Translations under genes and position numbers: made by a program
The notes under the pieces: generated by a model
What the model was told of the DNA's origin: nothing
Databases searched by the model: none
Seen by the model: only the letters and a program-made list of their open reading frames with translations
Assembly: GCF_041956535.1 (NCBI RefSeq)
Contig: NW_027192212.1
Coordinates: forward strand, 409,129 to 473,128
Reading direction: 5' to 3'
Source of the DNA: Calcarisporiella thermophila CBS 279.70
Taxonomy: Eukaryota; Calcarisporiellomycota
DNA: 64,000 bases
Part shown: piece by piece, positions 11,018 through 22,369 of the stretch
Position numbering within the stretch: the stretch's first letter is position 1
How the letters are laid out: each line of letters begins with the position of its first letter

Positions 11018-12879
11018 ATGCATGTGCGAAATACTTCACCCTCGGATGCCCCTGTATCCAAATCCCAGGAGGCATCTAGAATTGATGTTGAAGAGAACGG
11101 AAATTTGGCCATAAAAGAAGGGAGGAAGAGCGAATGTAAGAAGTTAGATATAGCGGGTTATAAATTGGAGCAAAAATCATCGCATGATGCTGAAAAGCCG
11201 GATAATGATCTAGACAACAAGTGTGTTGTTGACTTGGGAAATGTACCGAGTTACTCGTCTGAGGATACTGCTAAGAACAACAAGTTGGATGAGGAGGATG
11301 CAATTTTACCGTTTGACCACCCGCGTGGGTGGTTTGTAGTGCTCTCTTCTTTTCTCGTCAATTTCTATTGTTTCGGAACAACTTACTCCTGGGGAGTATA
11401 TCAAGAATATGACCTGAGCACCTTTTTCGCAAACCGATACACAACCCTGCAGCTTTCATTTATTGGATCACTGAGCAATGGCCTAATGATATCCCTAGGA
11501 ATTTTTGTCGATATTTTAATGCGACATATTGGATATCGGAAAACCATGCTCATTGGTTGTGCATGCACTACGGGAGCTTTTATTTTGGCCAGTTTCTCAA
11601 CAGAGGTAAGTCGTTGATGAGCCAACCCGCTTCTATATATCTGCTATATGTGTATACGCCTTCATAGCTTTGGCAACTCTACCTTACCCAGGGGATATTA
11701 AATGGGATTGGCACATCCTTGTGTTTCTTTTCTTCTATCACGCTGCCTGCTCAATATTTCCTCAAGCGAAGAGGACTCGCGACTGGACTCGCGGTTTCTA
11801 GCGGAGGTATTGGAGGTTTAGCCCTATCGCCAATGGTGCGCACGCTAATCGACAAAGTCGGGTATCAATGGTCGCTTCGCGTACTGGCTTTCATAGGATT
11901 GGGGTTGCTTCCTATTGCGTCCATCTTCGTGCGTCCTCGACTCAGGACAGCGAGACCAAAATCTAATAAGAAGGCGAAGTTGGTGGACTTCTCCTTCATG
12001 ACCCCACGCCTAGTCCTACTTGTTGGGTGCGGCTTTTTCATCAGTTTTGGATTTTTCACTCCCTTCTTTTATGTCAATACCTTTGCACTTCATATCGGCG
12101 TGGATCGTACTTTGGCCGCTACACTTACAGGTAGATTTTGACATGAGAGAAGCATGATGAAATACCGATTTATATCCACATTCTTTAATAGGGGTGATGT
12201 CCGGAGTCAATAGCTTGGCGCGGGTAGTTATTGGACTTTCTGCCGATTATTTGTAGTGTATTTGTAAATGTTCTTCAAACATGTGCTCACTAATAACTTG
12301 TTGCACGACTTTACTATATTCTGGTTCTCTAGTGGACGAGTCAACACAATGCTCTGGAGCACCATGGTTTCCGGGTTGGCCGTAATGATAGTATGGCCAT
12401 TTGCCAATTGCCTAGGGATTCTTGTAGTCCTCACCATATTATATGGATGGTTTGGAGGTGAGAGTTAGCTTATCTTTTTAACAGTTCTGCAATATCAAAA
12501 AATACGCGGACTAAACAATTATCATCGACTTCTTGCGACCCCCCTTAATAGGAGCATTTATTTCATTGTATTCTGTAATCATCGCTGATCTTGTCCCTCC
12601 TTACGCTATCAACACTGCCGTCAGCCTAATCTACACCGTTTTTATTTTTGGATATGTATTCGGTAAGTGAATAGTATTGCTCTGAATATTCAAACTCTGA
12701 CTTTTCACCTGTTTTCAACGCTACCAGGTCCCCCTATATCTGGTGCATTATTAGACATGACCGGAAGACAAAATTATATTCCACTTGCGGAATTTGCGGG
12801 AGCAGTAACCGTGGTAGCCTCACTCTTCATTCTTGCGCTTCGGTTCTCTCTTGACCGGAATTTGTTCAAGAAATTCTGA
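11018..12879 (+). CDS. MFS transporter, monocarboxylate (MCT/SLC16)-like, copy 1
   Basis: Twelve-helix membrane permease of the major facilitator superfamily, probably proton-linked monocarboxylate-type. Six exons: 11018-11605, 11668-12130, 12192-12252, 12333-12457, 12552-12662 and 12728-12879, giving 499 residues. A charged cytosolic N-tail of about 100 residues is followed by DHPRGWFVVLSSFLVNFYCF, the start of TM1, matching the fungal MCT-like signature (D-GW...F). GTTYSWGVYQEY and the loop after TM4-5 (QYFLKRRGLATGLAVSSGG, the MCT-type RR-A-G motif) support the subfamily. The C-terminus has GPPISGALLDMTG. A paralog lies 560 bp downstream in the same orientation. The substrate cannot be read from sequence. 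Confidence 0.88.
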
Positions 12880-13437
12880 TCAAATACGGACCAACCTCTC
12901 CTCCGAGATTTTCATCAGTGTCTTGCTTCAACGGATTAATGAAAATTATAATTGTATTGTATTTATATTTATTTACATTTCCCCACATTTTTCTAATAAA
13001 AAATACCACCAAATATCCCAACTCGGAAATCCCTGTTGGGGATAACCATAGCACCAACCTCCCACGTGATAACTTTGAACTATAGAGAAAATCCGCACTA
13101 GACTTAGTAGGAGGGTTTCGGTCTGTGAAACCCGTCTGTACATGAGAAAAAGTAACTGGCAAACACAAACTAATCGCAAAATTCGCGGCAGCACAGATGC
13201 TAAGAAAAATGATTTATTTAGTCCATTGAATCAACAAGTATACAGAACAGATTTCGGCCAATTACCGACTACTCTTGAAAAGGTTTTGTATTTAAATTTC
13301 GTGCTCACTTAATTAAGTTAACAATACAAACCTTTAAAACCTTTCATGTATACACCTTTCTATTATCTGTCTACTACTGCTGAACTAACTAAAGGGTATA
13401 ATCAGTGTAGAGCCAACCCCATCCAATTATATGGAAA
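12880..13437. other. Spacer between tandem MFS genes
   Basis: AT-rich, presumed 3' UTR of copy 1 and promoter of copy 2. No independent ORF with support. Confidence 0.55.
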
Positions 13438-15335
13438 ATGCAACCATCGAAGGCTCTTATTATTCCGGTGCAAACAGAAGGCATCACTGAAAAGGCACCA
13501 GGTGGAGCGGATATAGGGGAAGCAGCAAAAGACTCGAGTGTATTCACAGATGTGAAACCGTTGGGCTCTAATGAAGGCTCTGGCATAAGAGAGAAGAGTG
13601 CTAACGATAAGAGTTATTGTGGGAGACAGAGCCAAGTCAACATGGATGCCTCCTGTCCCCCCTTGGACAGTAGAATCGGATGGCTGGGAGTAGTTAGTTC
13701 TTTTCTTGTGTAGGCAACAGAACTAATACCATTCATTAATTAGAGACGATTTCACTTTGTATATATATAATTTTACAACAGAAACGCTTACTGCTTTGGC
13801 GTAACATTCTCCTGGAGTATATACCAGACGGAATACCTTAGCAATGTTTTTGCTGGCGAATACACTACACTCCAAGTAGCTTTTGTAGGCTCACTTACGC
13901 AGGCAACTCTGACTTTCTTTGGCGTGTTCAGTGATGTTTTTATCCGGAATTTTGGCTATCGTAAGACAATGATTGTTGGCACTTTCTTCTGCGTCGCCTC
14001 GCATATTGTTGCAAGCTTTGCAACAAAGGCAGTATTTGTTACAGCCTGGTTGAGAAGCGTGGCCTAATATCTCTATTATTCCTCCGATATACATAGCTCT
14101 GGCACATATTTCTTACCCAAGGCTTTCTGTTTGGACTTGGCATTTCACTAGTGTAGAGTATATTTTGAGGAAATTGTGGTCGAGACAATTGTTCCAGCTC
14201 TTTACTTTTCAATAGCTATTTTCCCTCAATCTCTCTCCCGGCTCAACACTTCGAGAAAAAACGCGGCGTCGCAATGGGGGTCGCACTTTCTGGAAGCGGA
14301 TTAGGAGGGTTGGCCTTTTCACCCTTGGTGCGGTTTCTCATAGACCGTGCTGGCCTTCAATGGTCTCTTCGTGCGCTTGCTTTGCTTGGCCTTATCTTTC
14401 TGCCCATAGCCGTGTTTCTCGCCCGTCCTCGTGTTACGTCGACTTCTCGACGCAGCGCTAACGGACGATATATTAATATCGATTTCCATGTCATTAATAC
14501 CAAATTAGTTTTGCTACTGTGTTGCACGTTTTTCAATAGCTTCGGCTATAATACACCCTATTTCATGTTGAACGGGTACGCGCGATTTATTGGGATGAAC
14601 GCGGATATGGCTGCAATATTAACTGGTAGTGCACCAAACTCTTTTCTTTTCATATGAAAAGTGCATTGAAGATTTATTTTTCTCTTGTAGGAATTATGCC
14701 CGGAATTAACTCAGTAGGACGGGTTGTCTTAGGACTCGCGTCAGATTATTTGTATGCTCTCACGATTCTTTCCTCTTAAAATAAGAGCCTTATTCTCTGT
14801 GTAATTAGTGGTTGCGTGAATACACTCTTTTTGAGCCTTTTCCTCACTGGAGCAATGGCTATGATTCTGTGGCCGTTTGCGAGCACATCGGGAATACTTA
14901 TCGTCTTCGCAGTCACATATGGCTTTTTTGGAGGTTATATGAAAATTTTGTTTTACAGTCACTTAGAATATCGACCAGTTGCCGTTATCAGTATTTGAAT
15001 AACCTTGAACTATATAGGTGGCTACATGACCGTTTTCCCAACTGCCATCGCGCGCTTTGCCGCAGCAAAAGATCTCAATTCGGCTATGGGACTAATATAT
15101 TCGATAAACACTTTCGGCTATCTTCTTGGTAATATTAGCCCGGTTGATTGCTACCTGAATTTGCACTAACAGCAAAATACTAGGCCCACCTATTGCTGGG
15201 TTTCTCTTTGATATGACCCATAGTACAAGCTACCTCCCTCTCTCCGAGTTCACCGGTGCCATGATTATGTTGGCGGCGTCCTTTGTTCTTGCTTTACGGT
15301 TCAAAGTCAACAAGAACTTCATTGACAGGGTTTAA
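13438..15335 (+). CDS. MFS transporter, monocarboxylate (MCT/SLC16)-like, copy 2
   Basis: Tandem paralog of the preceding transporter. Eight exons: 13438-13709, 13782-14031, 14097-14152, 14216-14625, 14691-14751, 14809-14933, 15018-15128 and 15184-15335, giving 478 residues. The same landmarks occur in order: RIGWLGVVSSFLVNAYCFGV at TM1, FSWSIYQTEYL, the loop HFEKKRGVAMGVALSGSG, DYLFGCVNTLF and GPPIAGFLFDMTH. All five introns of copy 1 are kept at equivalent positions and phases. Copy 2 has two more (13710-13781 at TM1 and 14153-14215 before PSISLPAQ). The long N-tail is not alignable by eye with that of copy 1. The intact frame across eight exons indicates a functional gene with possibly shifted specificity. 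Confidence 0.88.
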
Positions 15336-16472
15336 AGAGATCCTGTATGTGCCTTTTTGGATATCGGGCTATATTCCCTGATTCCAATATTGCCAACCTG
15401 AGGCGGTAGTTCTGACATATGTACTTTATAATTGGTCGGCGAGACTATTTTTGACACCACTATATCTATTAGAAATACTGATTTTATTACACCTAACTGA
15501 GTCTTAACAAAGCATTAAATGAACATTAATTCGGTTTGTATGCGACAAAACCGATGGGTATAAATATTTTTCTCTCTATACTTGCAAACAATCTTTAGAG
15601 TTCATATTATATCGGCATTCCTCTCGTTCCCTAAACTCATTTGATATTTTAAAGTAAAAAGACTCGACTTCTGTGGTCGGCAACATTTGCTGAATTTGAT
15701 ACTTTCGGGTAAAATTTTGGTGAATATTCTAGTTTATGCTTACATCGATTCGGTATTCTCCATAGGCGAGCCTATTGTAGATTCTCACGGAAAAAAGCAA
15801 CTCAGTGCACTTCATAGAGTTTAAATATGTAGCATCAGGAAACACGTTCGCACCTATAATATGCCACAAGAAGAAGTTTTTCTTTCAAAAAAGAGTGTAT
15901 TTCTTGAAGAGTTAAGGTTCCTGTACCTTAAAAAAACATCGGGCGTATACGCATTTGTCTTAAAAGATATGCAAAGAGCTAGCTTGGAAACTGAAACAAC
16001 TGACGACAGAGAGGTCTACGTCACTCTAATTTTTCAAATCAAATCCACGCGAGACTAGATAATTCTTTTTGCCGCTTTGTTAGGTTTTGCTATCCTCCAC
16101 ACCCTGGATATTATTCTGCTGTAAAACTTTCCACGTTAGATCTGTGGAGAATTGAACACGCAATTCTGGGGCAACAGAAAGAAGGGCTGCTAACGAGGTG
16201 TGCGGTCTCAGCAATCCTCTAAATCATTATTGCGATCTTGCCACCACTGCGTGGCAGCTAAAAAATCTCTGTGAATTGATCGACTTGTCATTGGTCATAA
16301 CCGTTATTTTGAAGAGTGAGTATTTTAATTACTCTTGTTTAATCCCATGCTTGATTCCCGATCCCGATTCTTCTTTCCATGTTCTCACACCGTTCTCCCA
16401 ATTTTGTTCTAGATCTTCATTCAAACTCATCTTCGCATCGGATCTATTCTATAAAGTGAAATTCTGCCAATC
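15336..16472. other. Spacer upstream of the MBF-like gene, with a weak ORF
   Basis: Mostly AT-rich. A 65-codon plus-strand ORF at 15861-16058 has ordinary composition but no recognisable motif and is probably chance. Nothing else is supported. Confidence 0.45.
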
Positions 16473-19301
16473 ATGTCGACCACCGAACAAGAATTATCGC
16501 AGGAGCTGCATAAACACGACCCTAATGGAATTTCTGATTCACTCGAGTCCCAATCACATCCCAATTCATCTTCAGATCCTAGAGTAACCGAACCCTCAGA
16601 CATGACAATCCCTCCCCCAGCAATTGTTGAGCCTGACCTTGCATCTCCACCGCTCCCCGAAGAAGCAAGCAACGCTGCTCCAGCCTCTTCTGCTGGTCCT
16701 GAAGAAAATTTGGGTGGAGACAAGCGAAAATCTTTGAGCAGTGGCAAGGAGCAGATATTTAAGGCAACCTATTCAGGCGTGCCAGTCTACGTTATGACCG
16801 CCCGTGGAGTGTCGGTCATGCGCCGGAAGGAGGACTCATTCCTAAATGCGACTCAAATCTTGAAGGTTGCGGAATTTGACAAACCACAGCGTACTCGAAT
16901 CCTAGAGCGCGAAGTACACACAGGAGCACATGAAAAAGTTCAGGGCGGATACGGAAAATACCAAGGGACATGGGTGCCGTTGGATCGAGCGGTTTCGCTT
17001 GCGACACAATACGGCGTCCTTGATATACTCAGACCTCTATTGGAGTATGTTCCAACATCACAAAGCCCTCCACTCGCCCCTAAGCATGCGCGCGCAGGCC
17101 ATAGAGGGAAACCGCGTGGCGCTCGAGGCGGAAGAGGCCGCGGTGGGGGACGCGGTAGAAAACGCCTGGACGTGGTAGGAGGTATATCACGCGGTGCATC
17201 AGGGATATCTCTTGAGGATGATGTTATCTCGGAATTATCGGTGTCGGATTTTGATGTGGGCAGCGAGGCAGCGCTCGAGCCCGATGTGGAAAGTGACGCT
17301 GGAATGGCCTCAGATGACCTGCGGGCCTCCTCACGACTTGCTCCCGGCTCTCCTTCGATGGGTAGTGTGCATTCCGCGTCCATGGCAGGTGACTCCGACG
17401 ATCATGGAGATGGAAGTATGTCACTGCGTAAGCGGCGAAGACGCCGACCGCCGGTCAGAGAGTTGCCTACAGGGGCTAAACAACAGCAACAGCAACAGCA
17501 GCAATCGCAGCCGCGGAAAAAACGTGGTCGTCCTCCGAAACGTATCAAACCTATTCCAGAGCGGGTGCGGGAGGATGAGATGGAGTCAGACGGGGTGGTC
17601 GAAGCGGAAGAGAATGAAATGGATTATGAGTCAGAGGAAGGCTACGAGTTTGATGGACATTTCAGCGATGACTCAGCTAATCGCTACGCGGAAATCCTCT
17701 TCGACTACTTCGTCTCGGACTCCCAAGAGGTGCCAGCAATCCTCGCACATCCCCCAAGCGATTTCGACCCCGACGTCATCATCGACGAGGAGGGCCACAC
17801 CTGTTTGCATTGGGCTGCCGCCATGGCGCGGATCAAGGTTGTGCGGATACTGGTCAATCACGCTAGGGCGGACATTCGGCGTGTCAATTATCTGGGCGAG
17901 ACGCCCCTGATGCGCAGCGTTCTCTTCACCAATAATTTCGATATGCGCTCGTTCCCGGAGCTCGTGGAGCTGCTGCACGAGAATATCCGCATGCTGGACA
18001 AAAACGACCGGACCGTGTTCCATCACATTGCCGCCACTGCGGGCAGCAAAGGCAAGATGAATGCATCGCGGTACTACATGGAGTGCCTCATCAAGGAGCT
18101 GTCGGCCGACCCGGAGGAGCTGAGCGGGATACTCAACATGCGGGATGTGATGGGGGATACGGCTCTGCATCTTGCGGCGCGGATCCCCAACAAACGACTA
18201 GTGAAGCTCTTGCTCGATGCGGGGGCGGATCTTAGGGTACAGAACGACGTTGGCAAGACCCCCGAAGACTACATTGTGGAGGCCGACCGTCTGGTGAGGA
18301 TACGGGGAGGGCTGCCGCGTAGCCAGAGCCCGCAGCCCACCACCCCCGTGAGCTTGGGGCGGAGCGCCCGTTCCTTCGCCTCGGCAGGGGCCGTGGAGGC
18401 TGCGCTGCTGGATTCGGACGGAGAGAGTCCGCCTCACGACGCTTTGGATCCCGTGGTGCGCAAGGCCATGTCCGACGTGACCCGGCTCTTCGACGAGCTC
18501 TCCTCTGCCCACCAGCAGGAGCTCCGAAATAAAAATCGCGACCTCCAAGAGGCGCGCTCTCTCTTACACAGCATCCAAATGCAGATTCAAGAGTCGAGGC
18601 GGCTGCTGGACGGGAACACGGTGCGCGCCGAACAAATCCCCATTGCAAAAAAACGGGTGGAGGAGTTGGAGCGCCACCTACGAAAGGGGCTGAATCGGGG
18701 GCTGCGAGAACGCCTGGCTGCGGCCATCAGCAGCAACCGTCGGGATCCATCCGGCGTGCACGCGAATGGCGAGAATATCAGAGCAGGGGGGGGTGGGCTG
18801 GACGCGAGTGGGTTTTTGCCTTCAGCTGGAGTCGCGGGGGCAAAGATGCTACAGGTCGACAACATTCCTGCCCCCCATCTCTCCGCCCCCGCCCCCCTCT
18901 CCTCGGCCCAGATGGAGGCAACGTTGTCTGCGCCCGGGGAGTTGGAGCGGAAGCTGCCCACCCCACCGCGTGAATCCCACTCCACCCCCACCTCCCCCCC
19001 GTCCCAGCCCGTCCCCAACTCCGCCATCCCCAACCTCTCCGAAAAGCAGCTCTCTCCCGCCGAGCGAGAGCAGTACCTGCGTGAACGCACCGCTGTGTTG
19101 CGAGAGCGCCTCACCGGCCTGCAAAAGTCTCGAAGTCGGCTGGTGGAGGACGTGGTACGTCTGCGTGGCTTCGCCAACCCCCGACAGCAAGAGTACCGCC
19201 GGCTGATCTCCATCTGTTGCAATGTCCCTGTAGAGCAGGTGGATGAGCTCTTGGTGCCCTTACTGGAGGCGATGGACGTCGAACAATCCTACCTGGGTTA
19301 A
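16473..19301 (+). CDS. MBP1: APSES/KilA-N transcription factor with ankyrin repeats (MBF/SBF type)
   Basis: G1/S transcription factor of the Mbp1/Swi4/Res family, acting in the nucleus with a Swi6/Cdc10-type partner. Single exon, 942 residues. Residues about 90-192 are the KilA-N DNA-binding domain: YSGVPVYVM, RRKEDSFLNATQILKVAEF, KVQGGYGKYQGTWVPL, ILRPLLEY. Next come an Arg/Gly-rich stretch (about 206-231, GARGGRGRGGGRGRKR), a poly-Gln run (about 336-343) and an AT-hook-like RKKRGRPPKRIKP (about 346-358). Ankyrin repeats span about 430-600 (GHTCLHWAAAMARIKVVRIL, GDTALHLAARIPNKRLVKLL). A coiled coil follows at about 670-750, then a Pro-rich linker and a C-terminal heterodimerisation-like helical region. 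The start is the first in-frame ATG of the long frame. Mbp1 versus Swi4 orthology is not resolvable by eye. Confidence 0.9.
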   Translation: MSTTEQELSQELHKHDPNGISDSLESQSHPNSSSDPRVTEPSDMTIPPPAIVEPDLASPPLPEEASNAAPASSAGPEENLGGDKRKSLSSGKEQIFKATYSGVPVYVMTARGVSVMRRKEDSFLNATQILKVAEFDKPQRTRILEREVHTGAHEKVQGGYGKYQGTWVPLDRAVSLATQYGVLDILRPLLEYVPTSQSPPLAPKHARAGHRGKPRGARGGRGRGGGRGRKRLDVVGGISRGASGISLEDDVISELSVSDFDVGSEAALEPDVESDAGMASDDLRASSRLAPGSPSMGSVHSASMAGDSDDHGDGSMSLRKRRRRRPPVRELPTGAKQQQQQQQQSQPRKKRGRPPKRIKPIPERVREDEMESDGVVEAEENEMDYESEEGYEFDGHFSDDSANRYAEILFDYFVSDSQEVPAILAHPPSDFDPDVIIDEEGHTCLHWAAAMARIKVVRILVNHARADIRRVNYLGETPLMRSVLFTNNFDMRSFPELVELLHENIRMLDKNDRTVFHHIAATAGSKGKMNASRYYMECLIKELSADPEELSGILNMRDVMGDTALHLAARIPNKRLVKLLLDAGADLRVQNDVGKTPEDYIVEADRLVRIRGGLPRSQSPQPTTPVSLGRSARSFASAGAVEAALLDSDGESPPHDALDPVVRKAMSDVTRLFDELSSAHQQELRNKNRDLQEARSLLHSIQMQIQESRRLLDGNTVRAEQIPIAKKRVEELERHLRKGLNRGLRERLAAAISSNRRDPSGVHANGENIRAGGGGLDASGFLPSAGVAGAKMLQVDNIPAPHLSAPAPLSSAQMEATLSAPGELERKLPTPPRESHSTPTSPPSQPVPNSAIPNLSEKQLSPAEREQYLRERTAVLRERLTGLQKSRSRLVEDVVRLRGFANPRQQEYRRLISICCNVPVEQVDELLVPLLEAMDVEQSYLG

Positions 19302-19823
19302 GTGATGTGTGGTTTTTTTTTTACATATAATTTTATTGTTTCCGTTTTATTTTTATTTTTCCATTGCTATTTTTATTTTTATTTTTTCCTTCTCCCCTCT
19401 TTTCCTTTATTGTATATAGTTCTTTTACGTTTAATAATTGCAGATTGATGTTACTTTTTGTTATTTTATTTTATCGAATTTTTTTTTCTTTTTCGTGATC
19501 TAGATTTGCCCTATGCATCCGTATCACTAGGCAGAAAGGAAAAAAACAACACAAAATAAAGAAGAGACAGCGTATCACGGCTTTCCTATTATATAATTAT
19601 ATATACATACATACATACACACACCTATATATATGTATATAATATTTTATTGTTTTTTTATGAATGGGAGGAAGAGTATATGTATAAAAAAACAGGCAAG
19701 AAAAAAAAAAGGAATAAAGAGAAAATAAAATCCAAGTAGACGTGACAACCAAATCAGCTTAATCCAGCCGTGCCGTAGCTCTTTTAATTTTTATAATAAT
19801 AATATTATTATTTCTCCACCTCT
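19302..19823. other. Convergent 3'-UTR spacer
   Basis: Between the 3' ends of the MBF-like gene and eIF3g. Contains long T/A tracts, a CATA microsatellite-like run at 19606-19620 and a TA-rich palindrome near 19621-19640. No coding sequence. Confidence 0.65.
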
Positions 19824-20924
19824 TTACGACGAGGACTTGGCCCACTCCACATGCAAAATGAGATTGTCGTAGCCATAGCCGTCGAGGGTTTGTTGTGCCT
19901 TGGCGGCGTCCTCGCGCAGGACGAAGCTGACAAACGCAAAGCCCTTGCAGATGTTCGTCTCGCGATCGCGAGCAAGATACACACGCCCGATCTGGCCGAA
20001 CCGGCGGAACAGGTCGTAGAGATCGGCCTCAGTCGTCTCCTCCGACAGATTTGTGACACGCAGGGTGGCGGTATCGTCGCGCTTCTCGCGAGGGGAGTCT
20101 CCCGTACGGTCTCCCTTGCGATCGCCGCGTAGATGCGGGGCGACGTATTTGCCGCCCGAAGAGGGCTGCTCCGCACTTGGAGCGGGCTCCGGCTCCTTGG
20201 CGCCGGAGGCAGCGGCCGTTGCCGCTCCGCTCTCTCCTGCCCCGGCAGATGCACCGAGACTGGCGGTGATCTCGTCGAGGGGAGCAAGAGTGTCCTTGAA
20301 CGGGCACTTTGTGGTAAAGTGATCGCCCTTGCAGATACGGCACAGAATCTTCTTCCCCTTGAGGGCAGCCTTCACCTTGGCGTCCTGATCTGCCTCCGTC
20401 TCCACGGCATGCTTGCTCGATGCCCATGACAGCTTGAGGGCAATGTTCTCTCCAACGGTGGTAGTGCTGAGATCGGGACCGGGCTGCTTGCCGGCCTCCT
20501 GGCCAAATTTGGCCCATTTCTTGCGCTCTGCAACCGCGCGATTCACGTGCTCCTGCACCAGCTTGGTGCGGATTTTGCGTGTGATTTTCACCTTCTTGCC
20601 GTCGTCATTTATCCGGTACTCGATGACGGTTTTGAGGCCATTTTCATCGGTGAATATTTGGGGCTGGAATTGATCTGTACAGAAATCGGGAATCAGACAT
20701 ATGATCTCGATTAGCCAATGCTTTCAAAGCAAATTAGCAGGAAAATTAAATGCAGCGAACATCTTTACCTAGCTCCTCGCCGACTTCATCTGCCCAGCTT
20801 GCTTTTGGGACTGACCCTCTAGAAATGGATAGATTCATATTAGAAACTTCACATCAACAAAGACATTCGGATTCTTTGACGGCGTTGCTTCCCCTCTGAT
20901 GATGACTTACAATTCAACTGCCAT
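19824..20924 (-). CDS. TIF35: Translation initiation factor eIF3 subunit g
   Basis: RNA-binding subunit of eIF3 used in 43S scanning and reinitiation. Three exons: 20911-20924 (only 14 nt), 20769-20818 and 19824-20674, giving 304 residues. N-terminal ASWADEVGEEL and DGLK/EYRIND-like segments are typical of eIF3g (ENGLKTVIEYRINDDGKKVK). A CCHC zinc knuckle CRICKGDHFTTKC lies mid-protein. An Ala/Pro-rich linker and KYVAPHLRG precede the C-terminal RRM, with RNP2 LRVTNL and RNP1 KGFAFVSF, ending HVEWAK. The order matches eIF3g/Tif35. The very short first exon ends inside codon 5 (ATG GCA GTT GAA TT). Confidence 0.95.
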
Positions 20925-21173
20925 TTTTTTGTTATTAATTCCTCAATAGTTGGACACGATCTCTGCCCATAAGAAATTTTTTATTTTACGATTTGAATGG
21001 CTTAGCTCAAGTGTAAACAGAAATTTGCTTTAATGTTTGTTCCTTTACATAGAATTTATATATGTACAGCAAGAATCCAATGCGCATAAATAAACGTATT
21101 AGATATGGGAGCGGAAAGAGATAGACGAAAATAAAAACAGAAGCCGTCTCGGGTTAACATTTCAATCACGCTG

Positions 21174-22369
21174 CTATGGAATGGTATCGAAGTCCTCCGA
21201 TATACCAAACTCTTTGTTGAACCTTGATCGCTCCATATTGAACTTGTTGAAACAATACGACTGAAGCGTCCACACATTTTCTATGTGTTGCGATAGAAAA
21301 ACAAATGCAATACCAGAGTATTAAAGATGGAGTGTGTGGGTTCTTTGAGGCTGGCTCATCCACTTTTACCTGTCCAACGATTAGCTCCCTCTTTGGCAAT
21401 TTGCGCCGCTTTCTCTATATTACGGGATACAACAGTCAACTAACCAACATAGTGGCATTAAGAAAAACAGCCGAAAGTACCCTTCGCCTCCCACAATGTT
21501 GGATCATTGTCTTTATATTCTTTTAGCTCATCCAGATTGCGCCTGCGAAGACTCTCTGCTTGAGCGAGCTCCTCCAGCTTTTGAACCCTATCCTCCTGTT
21601 GTGGGAGATATTAGCATTCAAAAGAACCGGGTCTTTCTGCTGATGAGCTATGACTATCTTACAGATTCCTCTCTTCCTTGTGTTGCCTTTTCTATTGTCT
21701 CTTGTAACTCTTTGCTTCTCAACTGCTCTCTCTCCAGCTCTTGCTTCAGCTGCTCGATCTTTACCTTTCGCTAGTGCAGAAGATAGAGAGGGGAGAATAA
21801 CGTCAATAGATGATCTCCACAACAGATACATGCAAATCACAAATGGAAATCACTCACCGTTTGCAGGGCAGTACTTGGAAAGGACCAGTAGTAGTTCGAT
21901 GTTCCGATCTTCTCACAGGTAATAAGATCGTCGTCGACCAAACTTTGGAGAACATCCTTTACCGACTGCGAAACTATCGAATGTATGCGAGTAAAGATGG
22001 AGGAACTTGTGGCATTCTATTAACGCCATCGTTTTACCTATTCCTTTCATTTTGGGAGCGATTCTTTCCAGCTCTTTCAGCTGATAGAATTCTTTCTAAT
22101 TTCAATGGAGTAGCGTTAAAACAGTGAGTTAAACTCAACAGATCACGGATCAGAATAGGTTTGTAGATCAATGGATTCAAAAAGCTTACAGTTTCGTGGA
22201 ATATATCCTCCATCCTTTTTCTTTTTTCCTCGGCAGAGAGTTTTTTTGCCTAAAGATCATTGGGAATGGAAGGTGATTAACGATTTTTAGACATTCATGA
22301 CAGTGATCTCCAGAGAATATATAATAAACAGGACAAGTGATTCATGATAATCATATGTATATTTACCAT
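21174..22369 (-). CDS. MND1: Meiotic recombination protein Mnd1
   Basis: Partner of Hop2; the heterodimer stimulates Dmc1/Rad51 strand invasion in meiosis. Eight exons: 22367-22369, 22190-22249, 22038-22095, 21858-21973, 21663-21770, 21481-21595, 21370-21414 and 21174-21280, giving 203 residues, the usual family length. The N-terminal winged helix shows KKLSAEEKRKRMEDIFHET, LKELERIAPKMKGI, SVKDVLQSLVDDDLI and KIGTSNYYWSFPS. A coiled coil follows (EQLKQELEREQLRSKELQET). The C-terminus has AKEGANRWTENVWTLQSY and ends FGISEDFDTIP. All are close to animal and plant Mnd1. Exon 1 codes only for the initiator Met (ATG followed at once by GTAAAT). A meiotic gene here implies a sexual cycle, at least ancestrally. 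Confidence 0.93.

Noticed and set aside
19606-19640. TA/CATA simple repeat as a regulatory or hairpin element
   Set aside because: Ordinary low-complexity sequence in a convergent 3'-UTR spacer.
21810-22127. 105-codon plus ORF and similar small plus ORFs
   Set aside because: Antisense to MND1 exons 3-4.
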